NCBI RefSeq assembly: GCF_010015445.1
Contig: NC_053126.1
Coordinates: 5,142,749 to 5,206,748 of the forward strand
DNA: 64,000 bases
Reading direction: 5' to 3'
From: Perca fluviatilis
Lineage: Eukaryota > Chordata > Actinopteri > Perciformes > Percidae
A model generated the notes under the pieces. The model searched no databases. It was given only the letters and a program-made list of their open reading frames with translations, and was not told the origin of the DNA. Shown piece by piece: positions 22,747-35,568 of this stretch. The position numbers and the translations under genes were made by a program. The stretch's first letter is position 1. Each line of letters starts with the position of its first letter.

Positions 22747-24081
22747 AGGTCCCATATTATGATCAGTTTCAGGTTCAAACTTGTATTTTGGGTTTCTGCT
22801 AGAACATGTTTACATGCTTTAATGTTAAAAAAACATAATTTTTCTCATACTGTCTGGATGCTTTTATATAGGCCTTAGTGGTCCCCTAATACTGTATCTG
22901 AAGTCTCTTTTATATAGACCTTAGTGGTCCCCTAATACTGTATCTGAAGTCTCTTTTATATAGACCTTAGTGGTCCCCTAATACTGTATCTGAAGTCTCT
23001 TTTATATAGGCCTTAGTGGTCCACTAATACTGTATCTGAATTCTCTTTTATATAGGCCTTAGTGGTCCCCTAATACTGTATATGAAGTCTCTTTTATATA
23101 GACCTTAGTGGTCCCCTAATACTGTATCTGAAGTCTCTTTTATATAGACCTTAGTGGTCCCCTAATACTGTATCTGAAGTCTCTTTTATATAGACCTTAG
23201 TGGTCCCCTAATACTGTATCTGAAGTCTCTTTTATATAGACCTTAGTGGTCCCCTAATACTGTATCTGAAGTCTCTTTTATATAGGCCTTAGTGGTCCCC
23301 TAATACTATATCTGAAGTCTCTTTTATATAGGCCTTAGTGGTCCCCTAATACTGTATCTGAAGTCTCTTTTATATAGGCCTTAGTGGTCCACTAATACTG
23401 TATCTGAATTCTCTTTTATATAGGCCTTAGTGGTCCCCTAATACTGTATATGAAGTCTCTTTTATATAGACCTTAGTGGTCCCCTAATACTGTATCTGAA
23501 GTCTCTTTTATATAGGCCTTAGTGGTCCCCTAATACTGTATCTGAAGTCTCTTTTATATAGACCTTAGTGGTCCCCTAATACTGTATCTGAAGTCTCTTT
23601 TATATAGACCTTAGTGGTCCCCTAATACTGTATCTGAAGTCTCTTTCCCAGAAATTCAGCCTTGGTGCAGAACTACAGCCACTAAAGCCAGTCCCACAAT
23701 GAGCTTTCCTTAGGATGTGCCATTTCTGTGTCTGTAGCTTTAAATGCTATTGAGGAGGACAGGGGGGGGGGGCAAGGTGGAGGGTGGGGGTGTGGTCTTG
23801 ACCAACTGCCATGCTTTGCTTGTTTGCAAGCCATGATGTCTCTCTCTTAAAGCAGAGCAGAGAAAGGGGAGGTAACCTTGCTCCTTATGACCTCATAAGG
23901 AGAAGATTCCTGATTGGTCCATCTGAGCTTTCATTTTCTCAAAGGCAGAGCAGGATACCCAGGGCTCGGTTTACACCTATCACCATTTCTAGCCAGTGGG
24001 GGACCATAGTCAGACTGGGGGAACTCATATTAATGTTAAAAAAACTCATAAAGTGAAATTTTCATGCCATGGGACCTTTAA
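22747..24081. mobile_element. Non-autonomous DNA transposon carrying the 46-bp minisatellite, copy 1
   Basis: The right end GCCATGGGACCTTTAAA matches, in reverse, the left end of copy 2 (34,298). Shared internal blocks: CTCCTTATGACCTCATAAGGAG, CCCAGGGCTCGGTTTACACC, TAGCCAGTGGGGGACCATAG, AATGAGCTTTCCTTAGGATG. The left end (TAGGTCCCATATTATG) differs from copy 2 and belongs to a related subfamily. No transposase. Confidence 0.75.
22862..23650. repeat. 46-bp minisatellite, 17 units
   Basis: CCTTAGTGG recurs every 46 bases from 22,873 to 23,609 without a break. Variant units (CCACTAATACTG, then TATATGAAG) occur at 23,011/23,057 and again exactly 368 bases (8 units) later, showing that an 8-unit block was duplicated. 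Confidence 0.95.
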
Positions 24082-27000
24082 AGGAAAAGCCTCTGAATAC
24101 TGGCTGTGTGTATTTCTTTGTGCATTGAGCGTTTTGATACTTTCACAGTATTTATATAGCACCTTGACCTGCTTTATAATAAAAAAAGACAGCTCACTTT
24201 TTAAAATATGGGAACGTCAACGTTAAATCACTATATATCATATCTTGGTCCAGGGCTGGGACTGAATAATACAATCACTTTTTCTCTTTTTAGTTTAAAA
24301 CCAGATACTGCTTTTAAGAGCTGTGTGAAGTAAAACTATACACCATAAATGTATACTGTGTGACTACAAAATGGCGTGTCAGTCCAGATAATACAGACAC
24401 CTTCCCTCAGCTCAGGTTCCATGTTTCAGTTTCCCCTCACTATGACACCCATAGCATGACATGTGAATGGCCTGTTGATCGACTCTTTATACGTCTTTTT
24501 CTACATACTTGCAGACCAAAGTGCGCACGCGCATGAATTTGTGGTGCCCGCGAAAACTGACGCCCCGGCCTGCTTCCCTTCCTGTCCCTCTCCTTCCAGA
24601 GCAGTGAGTTTGGAGTTGACGTTTGAATTACAGGGTGTTACATAGCTGTCTAAATCTGAGCTGCACCACACATTTGAACTGCAGACATAGACAGCCTTAC
24701 CAATCACTGCACATACATACATCCAGATAAACAAACATGCAACTATTGCTAACCACATGCTAAAAGTTGCCTCGGAACAGGAACAGGCTTAGTAATAGAG
24801 AAGTCACGGCAAACACAACACTTCAACATCAACAGTCCACATGTCTGCCGGAGTATTTACTGTATGTGTGTATATTTCAGTACAGTGGCTCTAATACTCC
24901 TGCCTCTATTTGCACTTTTGATGTCTAATTGGTCAAATTTGGACATAATGTCCAGGGTAATCAAGCAAGGGTCGCTTGTTTGAAATGTGCCTCACATTTC
25001 CCTGTCCAACTGGCATCAACAAAACAAACAGCAGGAAGAACACCATTCCTCTTGGGAATGATAACAATAAAATAAGAGAGTGGCAGTGTGGTAAGACTAT
25101 TTCAAGCTCTGCACAACAATGTTTGTGTCTGCAATCCCACAGAAAGAATATTTTTAGGGTCATCCAACAGGCAGATTTATTAACAATAGTAGTTTTACAT
25201 AATACAGGAATTTGGTCGGTTGCGAGTTATTCATTAAGGTCACAGGAAGCCATTTAGTTTCCTAATAAACCCCCTGCCAATTTCCTGGTCTCTGTTTCCA
25301 TGTCCAGCTCTGTAAGCATCTGTGTGCACGCTCTAACCATGAATACAGTATGTCTGGAAGGACAATGGCTGGTTTCACTGCTCCCCAGCTCCCCCAGACA
25401 TCATCGTCTGTCTCCACACACCAGGCAGACATACAGGGACAGCAGATTAACCCTCGCTGAGTCCCTGGGAATTCTCCCAGCTTCTCAATTTACTGCTTCA
25501 TATTCAGTGCACAGGACTCTGCTGGCACGTCACTGAACAATATGATTAGAAAACGTGCACATCACTGCGGTGAAATGGGCTGCAGCATAATGCTTCTCAT
25601 TTTGGACACTTGTGAAATACTGACGTGTAGAGACTAACAACAGTGTGTTTTGCTTTGTCATGATGTGATGCATTACAATGTGGGATTTTTATAGTAGTTT
25701 AAGTATAGTAGTAGTGTACATGCCGTGGCAATGCATTTTAATTCCAATTCATTTTAAACTCAGAAATGGAACAATCAAATACAATGATGGAAATAATTTT
25801 TTTTCCTGATTATTATTTTACAGTGACATTATTTGCAACTCCTGAAAAGCATTACATATCCAAGTTAACCTTCCATTACAATCACATTGAACCTGTCCAC
25901 ATGTGAAGCACACAATACATCTGTATAAAGGAAATTGAGCGTTTTAGGACATACATCAATTGCTGAGAAGTGGGTTCTGTTGCAGGGATGTTTGGAAATG
26001 TTTCTCTGGATGTCTTGCCTCGATACAGAGGATCAATTGATACTCAATGGATGGATTTTGGTGGGGGATTCTTAGTTTCCTTCGTTTCATTTCCTAGAGA
26101 AATAGTCAGCAAGAAAAATAACCACAGTGCATGGCTGTTGAGGAGCCAACTGGACCTTTTCTACTCCTAAATTTAGACCAGGTTTTTAAAAAACAAAGGT
26201 GAGCAGTCACTGTTCAGTGACAGTCAGAAGTAAATGTTTCAGCGTGCGTCTGTGTGTTCATGCCTGTTTTTTATTATTATTGTAGACTAGAAAGCACTTA
26301 GGACTGACATCACAATGCCCTATTGTCTCTGGGCCAACACTCAGCTTCCTGGCCAGTCAGAATCCACGGAAACAGGAGCGCAACCCAAACAGAGACACAG
26401 GGGTCCCTTAACCCAAGCGTCCATATATCAACCTCATCACACCACTCTCCTCCCACTTCCTGAACAATGTTCTCCATATGCACATCTGGGTTTTATGAGA
26501 GCAGGAGCCAGATTCACAAAACTGAAAAAAAAGAGATAGATCCAGACTGACGGACACCCACCATGAAGAGTGATGCCTCGGGGTGAAGTGGAATCACTTG
26601 CCTCGGTTAAATGTGTTTTTTCTGGATGGAATCTTTTTTGTCTGAGTGACAGTAATGATAGTGAGCTGTTGAATACTAAATTAGTTGCAGTGTCTGAAAA
26701 GAGTCAAGGCTTCTTGGCTGCCTCTCTGATTTGTGAGAAAGACATTTCCTGTGAAGAAAAGCTTTTTTCTGTCTCCGAGACTTCTCATCCTGTTTGACTA
26801 GCACTCCTTCCTCTCCGCCTCCTTCTCTTTCCTCCTTTCATACCCATGAGCTTTATGTTTTGGCTTCTTTTATCCATGTTGGAGCTCTGTTTCTCTGTTA
26901 CAGTATATCTCTGACTCTTCTCTACTTTCCTATCCCCAACTTGTACAATAATGATTAAAATACAAGTTCACACAGTTCTTGAGACATTTTCAACATGATT

Positions 27001-27285
27001 TTATAAGTTTATGGAATTTACTCTCATTGCTCTCCCCCATTTTTATCACTCCTTTTGTCTTCTAGTTCTTTTTTCTTCACTCTCATTCACCTCATACATT
27101 AACAACAGAATGGGCGGATTGTCATGATTCCCAAAATGACATATTGAGCGTTATGCAAGCAGCTCATAACTCATAACTCATCATAATAATAATTTTCTTG
27201 TTAGGCGGTGACCTCTCGCTGAAGTAATAATAACTGTTTACTGGCTATATTAGCCCATATGCACAACCCCTCCCTCCCTCATTCC
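24082..27285. other. Intergenic stretch, no gene seen
   Basis: Unique-looking AT-rich sequence with only short chance frames; no splice-linked exon, RNA gene or repeat array recognised. Confidence 0.45.
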
Positions 27286-27399
27286 CCCAGCATGGACTGA
27301 GGTCTAACTCAATACTTGAACGATGGCTGTAACCCTATTACTTCAAACCTCTAATATTGACTGTTGATTTGTGTCTATCCTACAGCCTACTTTATTCCC

Positions 27400-27832
27400 T
27401 TATAATGTTATTATAATATAATATTTAATGTTGTCTTTTTTAAACTTTATCCTTGCACTGCTATAGTTTTTATATTACTATGTCTACATTATTCTCTTAT
27501 ATTGTCCATATTTAATGCTGGTCTCTAGACTTTATCCTTGCACTATTGGACTTTTTTGCACTACCACCATGACACACCCTTTCATAGAGCACCTTACCAC
27601 GCAGACTGACTCACAGGGTCAGTCCCTGCCCTGTCACTGCAAATGTGTCATGCTTATACATCCCTTAGTACATTCATGTGGATTTTTATTGTCCATGTGT
27701 ATTCATGTGGATTTCTTATTTTATCATCCTGTTTGTGATGTATGTGTATGTTGTGTGTGATGTCTTTAAGTTACTGGGACCTTGAATTTCCCCTTGGGGA
27801 TCAATAAAGTATCTATCTATCTATCTATCTGA
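27400..27832 (+). mobile_element. LINE 3' end with (TATC)n tail
   Basis: Ends in GAATTTCCCCTTGGGGATCAATAAAGTATC followed by (TATC)n, a tail typical of fish L2/CR1-clade LINEs or the SINEs that copy it. Upstream ACTTTATCCTTGCACT occurs twice (27,444 and 27,530). Body is truncated. Confidence 0.6.
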
Positions 27833-27839
27833 TTGCAAA

Positions 27840-28280
27840 AGCAAAAGCGGCTACACGTTAGACATTTTAAACAGTGGAAATTTGTATCATGTGACCGTTC
27901 TTTTTTACGTAGCAGGCACAGCTTTAAACACATAGTTAACATTGTGAAACCAAACTGGTTAAGTTTAGGCAACAGTAGTCCTTAGGGTTAGTAAAACACC
28001 CGGGATTGGCTTCAAATTAATCATGTAAAACTTCTAAAATGAGGACGCAACATCATGTCTTGGACATCATTGCTTCAGCGACTAAGGTCCGTAAAAAACT
28101 CGCTTAATTTCAAAAAATGACATATGATTTATGGCTTCACACAGGTCACGTATGGGACGTGCTTGTTTGACCCATCCACCACCCAAACCTGCCTACAAAT
28201 GCAGAATTTGGCGCTCCTATACTTTGTCACCTCGCTTCCTCGCTTGCTCTAGCGATAATTACGTAACAAACATAGTTATG
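27840..28280. repeat. Probable interspersed repeat, no gene
   Basis: Contains GTTAAGTTTAGGCAACA and CATGTGACCGTTC-type blocks common in fish repeats. The 176-codon frame at 28,131-28,661 shows no domain and is treated as chance. Confidence 0.35.
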
Positions 28281-29602
28281 GGTCGCTATGAGCTACTCGC
28301 ACAATCAGCCTATGAAGTCGTTTTCTGGGTGAAGTCTGCATTTACTCATCAGGGGGCATCTGATACTTTGCAGCTGTTGTCAGCGAGAGCTGCTCGCCCT
28401 CCCAGATTCCCAGTGAAGATGATCCCTTCATTTCTCATGTCTGTTCTCAAGGCCAACCCAATCTCCCTTCACATCTCCTTCTCTTCACTCGCCTCCCCTT
28501 TCCTCTTGCTCAGAGTTCACTGCCTTGTATTCCCATCAGCCTCCTCTCCTGTGTCCACCCTGCTCCTTTTTCTCTTTCATCCCATCAGTCAGTCAATTCC
28601 GCCTCTCCTGTGTTGCCACTTTTCCCCCACCTGCCATGGGATAATTATTCTTAGGCATTAAATTCATTCTCTTTTGTCAAATCTGCATAATAGTCCCTCA
28701 GCTTGGACCTTTGGGCTTCTGTTCATCCAATGGAATCTCTTGACTATTTTTTATTTCTCAGCACTAACCCTTCCTCCATTAGGTATAAGTGAAAAACAGA
28801 TGTCCCCTAATCTCTGGAACTCACTGCAAAGCAATGATCATTCTGATTATTTTTTTCAGTGAGCACAATTTCTTATCTCATTTTATTTATTTTGGACAAG
28901 TTACTATTATCTGGGCTTTCTTTGTTGTGTCCTGATAAATGTCCTGCATATATGTGTTGATACAAACATCACACACACTCACAAGCCTGTGTATCCGAGC
29001 TCATATTTCTGTTTTAAATCAGCAAACACACTGAGGCAGAAGTATACACTGCCACCATGTCCAACTGCTGTAGCATTTAAATATCTGTTCAATTAAACCA
29101 AACAACGTTATCATTCATAAATCTGTGAAGGGTAGAACAGAGTGGTTGTGAACAGCAGTTTCACTGTGGAAATGCCTTTGAAAATCACATCAAACGGTTA
29201 AAAATGTCCTTTGAAAACTGGCTAATGTCTTACAGTGTTCTGCTGTACACACATGCATACGCATCCTCACAAGCATGCACACTATTGTTGCATGACCATG
29301 AACGTCAGAGATGAGTGTATTTTTGTCAAGAGTGAGGGGATGACGGGTCACAGAGAGAAGAAAGGTTGATGACAGCCATGGGGACCTTTTAAGAGATCAT
29401 GTTTACAGACCTGAGTAAAGGTCAGAGATGATTGAGTGTGTGTGTGTGTGTTTTGTGTGTTTGCTGCATATCTCAGCTCATGTTGGGGTCATTGAAGCCT
29501 ATGTCAAGTTAAAGTAGGTTCACATGTCGGACATTTGTCTAAGGCAATGGCAGACAGAGAGGATCCAAGGTTAAGACCTGATGAGTTCAAGCAACAGGAG
29601 GC

Positions 29603-29630
29603 TACACACACACAAACATACACACACACA

Positions 29631-29700
<70 letters not shown>
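29603..29700. repeat. (AC)n microsatellite, about 95 bp
   Basis: Almost pure CA dinucleotide tract, interrupted near 29,618 and 29,638. Smaller (TG)n tracts are at 29,436-29,460, 32,348-32,400 and 32,588-32,613. Confidence 0.98.
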
Positions 29701-29980
29701 CTGGAACAAACTTTCAGAAAACTGCAGGTCCGCTGCAACTCATTTCTTTTACTGTCCGTCAAGGCTGAAGACTTTTCTGTTTGATGCTACCTTTTTAAGT
29801 AATTGTTTATTTCTTACGCTGCACTGTAACTTTTATTCTTGTATATCTTATATCTGTCTAATTCTATTTTAGCTGTATTATATTATGTTTTTAACTGCTC
29901 TTTAATTTAGTATGTAAATCACTTTGAATGGTCTTGTTACTGAAATATGCTTCACAAATAAAGCTGCCTTGCTTTGCCTT
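29700..29980 (+). mobile_element. LINE remnant, 3' end
   Basis: Translated fragments read (W/G)TNFQKTAGPLQL...LKTFLFDATF, resembling the last residues of fish LINE reverse transcriptases (LWN.LP...LKT.LF). It is followed by CACTTTGAATGGTCTTGTTACTGAAATATGC and a TAAAGCTGCCTTGC(TTTGCC) tail. Truncated; no full ORF. Confidence 0.6.
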
Positions 29981-29999
29981 CACATGCATTATTTCTTCT

Positions 30000-30229
30000 T
30001 TCTGAAGTCCACCAACCTCCTCCTCCTCCTCCTCCCTCTCCTCTTCCTCTCCATCTCCATCTCCTTCCACTCCACTTGTCAGCCGCAGCAGCCGCACAGA
30101 GCTGCTCCGCTGATGCCAAGTCCATGTCCAGAAGGAAACATACGGTGCGGAGCGCAAACCGACCAACCGGGTGACAGAGAAAAGAGGCGGTGAAGTTGTT
30201 TCTCCGCGAAGGGACTTCTTTATTCTAAG
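30000..30229 (+). other. Probable first non-coding exon and promoter of cdc42ep1
   Basis: A CT-rich tract (30,010-30,070) is followed by a CpG- and CAG-rich segment and a strong donor AAG|GTAAGC, exon end at 30,229. It lies upstream of two acceptor sites leading to the cdc42ep1 start exon. The 5' boundary is not visible; the assignment rests on the splice site and composition only. Confidence 0.4.
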
Positions 30230-33200
30230 GTAAGCTCGTTCTGAAAAATGGATTTTGTAAATCCCTTTGTTTGATGTATGTTGCGTAACGTGTACTGGAA
30301 ATAGCTGATGGGCACGTGAAACCAACAGCAAGAGTTTTGTCTAGAAAGTAACTACACAGCCGACATTTAATCCAGTCTGGTTGGTTTTCTATAAATTAAC
30401 GCCCGCACGTATTTTCTGTGCGTAAAAGTAGAGCGCAGTGAGAGTGTCGCTCCACCTCGGATCTCTTACAAAATCTCTTATCAACTTTTGCATCCCTGTG
30501 CGCACGTGCGTACATCACTGTGCAGTAACTTGGTTAAATGGTGAGTTGAGTTTTTTCTTTATTTAAACGATTTACACACAATCATGTAATCAACTCAGGA
30601 CCTGATCACAGCTATAATCACTGATATTATACAGTATATGTGTGAACAACTTGCCTGAATGCCAATTAGCAGCATTTGTCTGCTTTAAACATCTGGCATG
30701 CACACTTGAGACATCAGAGCTCCAAAGTGGACAAACCATCTGTGGCCAGGTTGCATCATTATTCAGTATGTAAATATGTCAAGAGGAAGCACCTCAAAAA
30801 TCCTGACAACATATATGGAAAACAAACTGCATTACAATACAGGACAACTTCAATTTGTGTTTGCGATGGTGAGATAGTCACACGGATGTCCCTTTCACGA
30901 GAGCTTACATTATGTTCTTCTGCAGCGTTACTTTCCATTACTTCAGTGGTAATCTAAGTTTTTTTAAGGTCATATATCAATAGAACTTGCTATTTAAATA
31001 CAAACCTAAGCACTGTATTATATGTCATATGACTTCAAACAGTGTTAGTAACATGAACTGCAGCTTAGTTCTTCGTTCGGGGGTGGTGAGACTATGTTTG
31101 GTGGAAACAATCAAAATCAATTGGTCACCGTGCCACAGAACAACTGTGCTGGGGTCGGGCCAGATCTCAGATCAGTGGGTTGGCAGCCTGTCAGGGAGGT
31201 GGCGTCATGGTGAGAGAGACTGTCCTACGACATATACCAAACATCTGGACACTGTGTCTGTCCCTGCAGCGGCGTAGGTCTTCAGCGGACACGTCAACAA
31301 CAAGCCAAAAGGACCAAAACATATGTGCATAATGATAGGTTAACTGTGGGATTTTAAAATGCGGATAGGTTTTATGAATTTATGAAGGCAGCTGGAAAAA
31401 TGTTCTTCAAAAGGGGGCGATCATGACATTGTGATACAAAAATAGGAAAAAATAAAAAACCATTACAAATTTAAATAGTGATAGTGAGTGAGCCCTTAAA
31501 ATGGAAATGGAGTCTACCCTGCCGCAAATCACTTACACTTAGACTTTTTAAACAAGACTTATATTGAGCTTTCCTTTAAACGGCCACTTTAACTGTGCCT
31601 CTGTTAGTTTGCTAGGTGGAAGTTTGGAGAGGCAACATTTCCTTATGCTCTCTGTCCATCATGTGTTTGCCCTGCACTGCTGCTTGGCCTCGTTTGTCTG
31701 TTCTGTTGACAAAAAAAAAATCATAAAACTAGTGAATGATGGCCAGAGTTAAACCTGACCATAAAGATTGACTGGGTTGCTTAGCCTGCTGTTGTTTTGT
31801 AATGTTTCTGTGTGCTGTAAAAAAGGAGTCATTGAACTGGTTGAAGAGGTCTAATGTGCAGTGAATTCTTATCTCAAATGCCTCTTCTTGTGAGTTATGT
31901 TGTTGACTCTGTAGTGCATTAAGGAAAGTGTGAGAGAGGGAGTGAACAGGAAGTTCATTTACAAGTCACAGTGCTGTGAGAAATATGTCATTTCACACTC
32001 ATCTGTGCTGAAAATCTGATACTGTCAGACATGAACCCATGTCATCACACCAATATATCGCACATCCTAATCGGATATGATTACACCCATAAATTATCAC
32101 AGTTGTAGGACTGCATGCAGTGCAGAGACACATACACACACCCTTACCATAAGGACCTGGCAGGCGTGTGTATTGCCACGTTGCAGAAGTAGATCTTTTT
32201 AAACTGAGCGCATGTTGTATTTTGGGGCCAATGCGTAATGGTCATGGTGCACTGACCTCAGCCACAGTTAGCTGGTTCTGTGCTGTAAAAGGACCACGGC
32301 CTTCCGGTCCAGCGGAGGAAGCAACCTCAGAACTGACCCACTGCCCTGTGTGTGTGTGTGCGTGTGCGTGTGCGTGTGTGTGTGTGTGTGCGTGCGTGCG
32401 TAAGAGCATGTACGAGCACACAGATGTACAGTATGTCTTTCTGAGCCACTGTGATTGAACGGTCCCCTCAAATGTCACCAGAGCCCTGCTCTGCAATTTG
32501 TGGCTCTGTGGTACCAGATGTTTGCCTAACACATTTAATCTGCTCACACCAAAGAGACTGACAGAGAAGGGAAACAGTTCTGGCAGTATGTGTGTGTGTG
32601 TGTGTGTGTGTGTGTTTGTGACAGAAGGGAAAGAAAGATAAAAATGCCACAAGATTGATTGAAAGAAAAGCTGAAAATACAAGTCTGGTTAAAAGAAAAC
32701 ACATAAAAAAAGGGGGTAAAAATGTGTTTCTTATCAGCTTCCTCAGATCCTTTATTTGATGACCATAATGGATGGCGTCTGGCCTGCTCCCCCCCCACCC
32801 CATCTGTCTCTGTCTGCAATCACTTAGGCAGCTCACGCAAAAAACAGGCTTGTTTATGGACGTCTGCAGGTACAAGATAAATAACACGTTTGGCAGATCT
32901 AAATGTCTTTCTGTGTGTTTCTAATGAGGCCATGAAGTTCCCAAAGTGAACTTCTGTGCTGTTATTTCTCTTTATTGTGCATGAAGAGATCTGAGTTGAG
33001 CTGCGTTTACTGCTCACAAAGCCATGAAAGAAAAAGGAAACCATGTAAGGCTGATAGCAGGGTAAAAGAAATTGGCAGCTATAAAAGCATCTTAATTACA
33101 CCATGAAAAGCTGTGAATTCAGCATTAAATGACTGAAATACAACAGCTAAATGAAGGACTGATAAAAGAGAAAAGAAAAAATCTAGTTAGGTAATTAGGG

Positions 33201-34109
33201 GTGAGAATTGTATCCAAAGGTATTCTTAGATCTGGGAACTTTCCGATATGATTCTATCCAAACTTGGTGTTGACACTGACAGTGGATGTTTTTCTCCCTT
33301 GCTAATGTTTATCTGCCTCTCACCTACTCGTGCCCCACAGGCCCTAATCTCCCCGTTAAGCTAAATGTTACTGAACTGGGGGATCAGACATGGTTAGGCA
33401 ACGGCTAAAATCCATCATACCTCCCTATGATGGATTTCTCTGTATGAATCATCGCTCTCCTAACTCTTTTTGTCACACCCATACTTTCATCTTCCCTCCT
33501 TCCCTATTCCTAGGTTACAGACAGTGAATTCTCCCTGTGATGACCTCCCCCCCCCTGGCCATTTGTCCTGTTGAAAAACTGGGATTAGTTAAAGATTTAG
33601 GGATGGTAATCTGAGCCCAGGCCAGTGCCCAGTAAGAGTGGCACCATCAGCTTGTTCAAGTTCTTATATCACAGGTCCAGATTGGCCTGGCCATGATGTT
33701 AATCCAACACTGGATGCGGTTTGGAGAGGTCATGTGGTTGGAGCTTACCAGTGCTCACTATCCAGGAAAAACATACACACAGGGCCTTTGGAGTTTTTTT
33801 TTGGTGACATCTCTGAAAGGGGCTGCACACGTTCAACTGGCTGTTGTTATGTCACATACAGTTGTTTAATTAAAAAGAAATTGTAAAAAATTGCAAGGAT
33901 CCCCTCTAACATAAAGATCACATTTGGAACATCCATACTTTAAAATATACTGCAAATAACAATTATTTTTCCGATTAATTAATTAGTCTTCACAATTTTA
34001 AGAAATAGTGAAAAATGCCACAATTTCTCAGTCCAAGGCGGCATCTTCAAAGAGCATTTTCTGTCCAACCAGCCGTTCAAAACCAGATGATAAAAACCAG
34101 AGAAAAGGT

Positions 34110-34297
34110 GTGGCTGGGTTAGCTCAGTAGGTAGAGCAGGCGCACGTATATAGAGGTTTATTCCGCAACGCAGTGGCCGTGTGTTCGACTCCGACCTGCC
34201 GCCCTTTGCTGCATGTAATTCCCCCTCTCTCTCTCCCCTTTCATGTCATCATCTGTCCTGTGAAAATAAAGGCCTAAAAATGCCCCATAAAATTATC
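34110..34297 (+). repeat. tRNA-derived SINE, plus strand
   Basis: GGCTGGGTTAGCTCAGTAGG (A-box-like), GTGTTCGACTCCGACC (B-box-like), CTGCATGTAATTCCCC and a CCATAAAATTATCTTA tail. It directly abuts the terminus of the next transposon. Confidence 0.75.
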
Positions 34298-35203
34298 TTA
34301 AAGGTCCCATGGCATAAAAAATTCACTTTATGAGGTTTTTTAACATTAATATGCGTTCCCCCAGCCTGCCTATGGTCCCCCAGTGGCTAGAAATGGTGAT
34401 AGGTGTAAACCGAGCCCTGGGTATCCTGCTCTGCCTTTGAGAAAATGAAAGCTCAGATGGGCCGATCTGGAATCTTCTCCTTATGAGGTCATAAGGAGCA
34501 AGGTTACCTCCCCTTTCTCTGCTTTGCCCGCCCAGAGAATTTGGCCCACCCATGGAGAGAGAGAGAGAGACATCATGGCTTCCAAACGAGCAAAGTGGCA
34601 GTTGGTCAAGGCCACACCCCCACCCTCCACCTTGCCCCCCCCATCTCTCCTCCTCAATAGCTACAGACACAGAAATGGCACATCCTAAGGAAAGCTCATT
34701 GTGGGACTGGCTCTAGTGGCTGTAATTCTGCACCAAGGCTGAATTTGGGGAAAGAGACTTCAGATACAGTATTAGGGGACCATTAAGGTCTATATAAAAG
34801 AGACTTCAGATACAGTATTAGGGGACCACTAAGGTCTATATAAAAGAGACTTCAGATACAGTATTAGGGGACCACTAAGGTCTATATAAAAGAGACTTCA
34901 GATACAGTATTAGGGGACCACTAAGGTCTATATAAAAGAGACTTCAGATACAGTATTAGGGGACCACTAAGGTCTATATAAAAGAGACTTCAGATACAGT
35001 ATTAGGGGACCACTAAGGCCTATATAAAAGAGACTTCAGATACAGTATTAGGGGACCACTAAGGTCTATATAAAAGAGACTTCAGATACAGTATTAGGGG
35101 ACCACTAAGGCCTATATAAAAGAGACTTCAGATACAGTATTAGGGGACCACTAAGGCCTATATAAAACCATCCAAAGAGCACCATGTCATGGGATCTTTA
35201 AAA
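34298..35203. mobile_element. Non-autonomous DNA transposon with 46-bp minisatellite, copy 2
   Basis: Complete element with inverted ends: AAAGGTCCCATGGCAT at the left and ATGTCATGGGATCTTTAAA at the right. Orientation is opposite to copy 1. Internal blocks match copy 1; the minisatellite lies near the right end. No transposase. Confidence 0.8.
34764..35168. repeat. 46-bp minisatellite, 9 units
   Basis: TTAGGGGACCA recurs every 46 bases from 34,772 to 35,140. It is the reverse complement of the 22.9-kb array. In this orientation every unit contains TATATAAAAG, a match to the TATA-box consensus. Confidence 0.95.
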
Positions 35204-35568
35204 AACAAACAGAGAAAATCAACAAATGGTTGGCATTTGTGCTCAATAGATAACTTAAATAAATTGATAATCAAAATAGTTGAAGATTGTCTGTAGATCG
35301 ACTAATTCCCTATTCATGTCGTTGCGACAATGAATATAATTGTAAACTGTAAGTGCTGTTCACTCAGGAGAGAATAATGGAAAGTGCTTGTGCTGAAATA
35401 AATATTAATCAAATGAAAGTACACAAAAGACTCTTCGAAGTCCCTGTTGTACTCAGGTTTTGCTTTAGTTGTGTGACACATTTATGTGCGCCTGAATGCC
35501 CCTGCTTTAGTCTTTGGTCTTAGTCTGTAACTCACATCTCTCTCCCTTTTCTCTCTCTGTTCTCCTAG

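Larger units (their letters stand above)
33955..35310. mobile_element. CGATTAAT-type repeat split by two later insertions
   Basis: Left part (33,955-34,105: CCGATTAATTAATTAG, AGAAATAGTGAAAAATGCCA) and right part (35,205-35,310: GATAATCAAAATAGTTGAAG, GATCGACTAATTCCC) correspond to the two ends of the element at 8,085-8,440. Between them are a SINE and minisatellite transposon copy 2. Confidence 0.6.

Noticed and set aside
22862..23650. CRISPR-like array
   Set aside because: The units are contiguous 46-bp tandem repeats without unique spacers, inside a eukaryotic transposon.
28131..28661. 176-codon open frame
   Set aside because: Composition is proline/serine/leucine-rich without domain, overlaps repeat sequence and lacks splice or start support; treated as chance.
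29504..29784. Cysteine/valine and histidine/threonine repeat proteins
   Set aside because: These are translations of the (AC)n microsatellite.
34110..34190. Possible tRNA gene (A- and B-box-like sequences)
   Set aside because: It is the head of a SINE: no foldable acceptor stem, a pyrimidine-rich body follows, and several diverged copies exist in the window.
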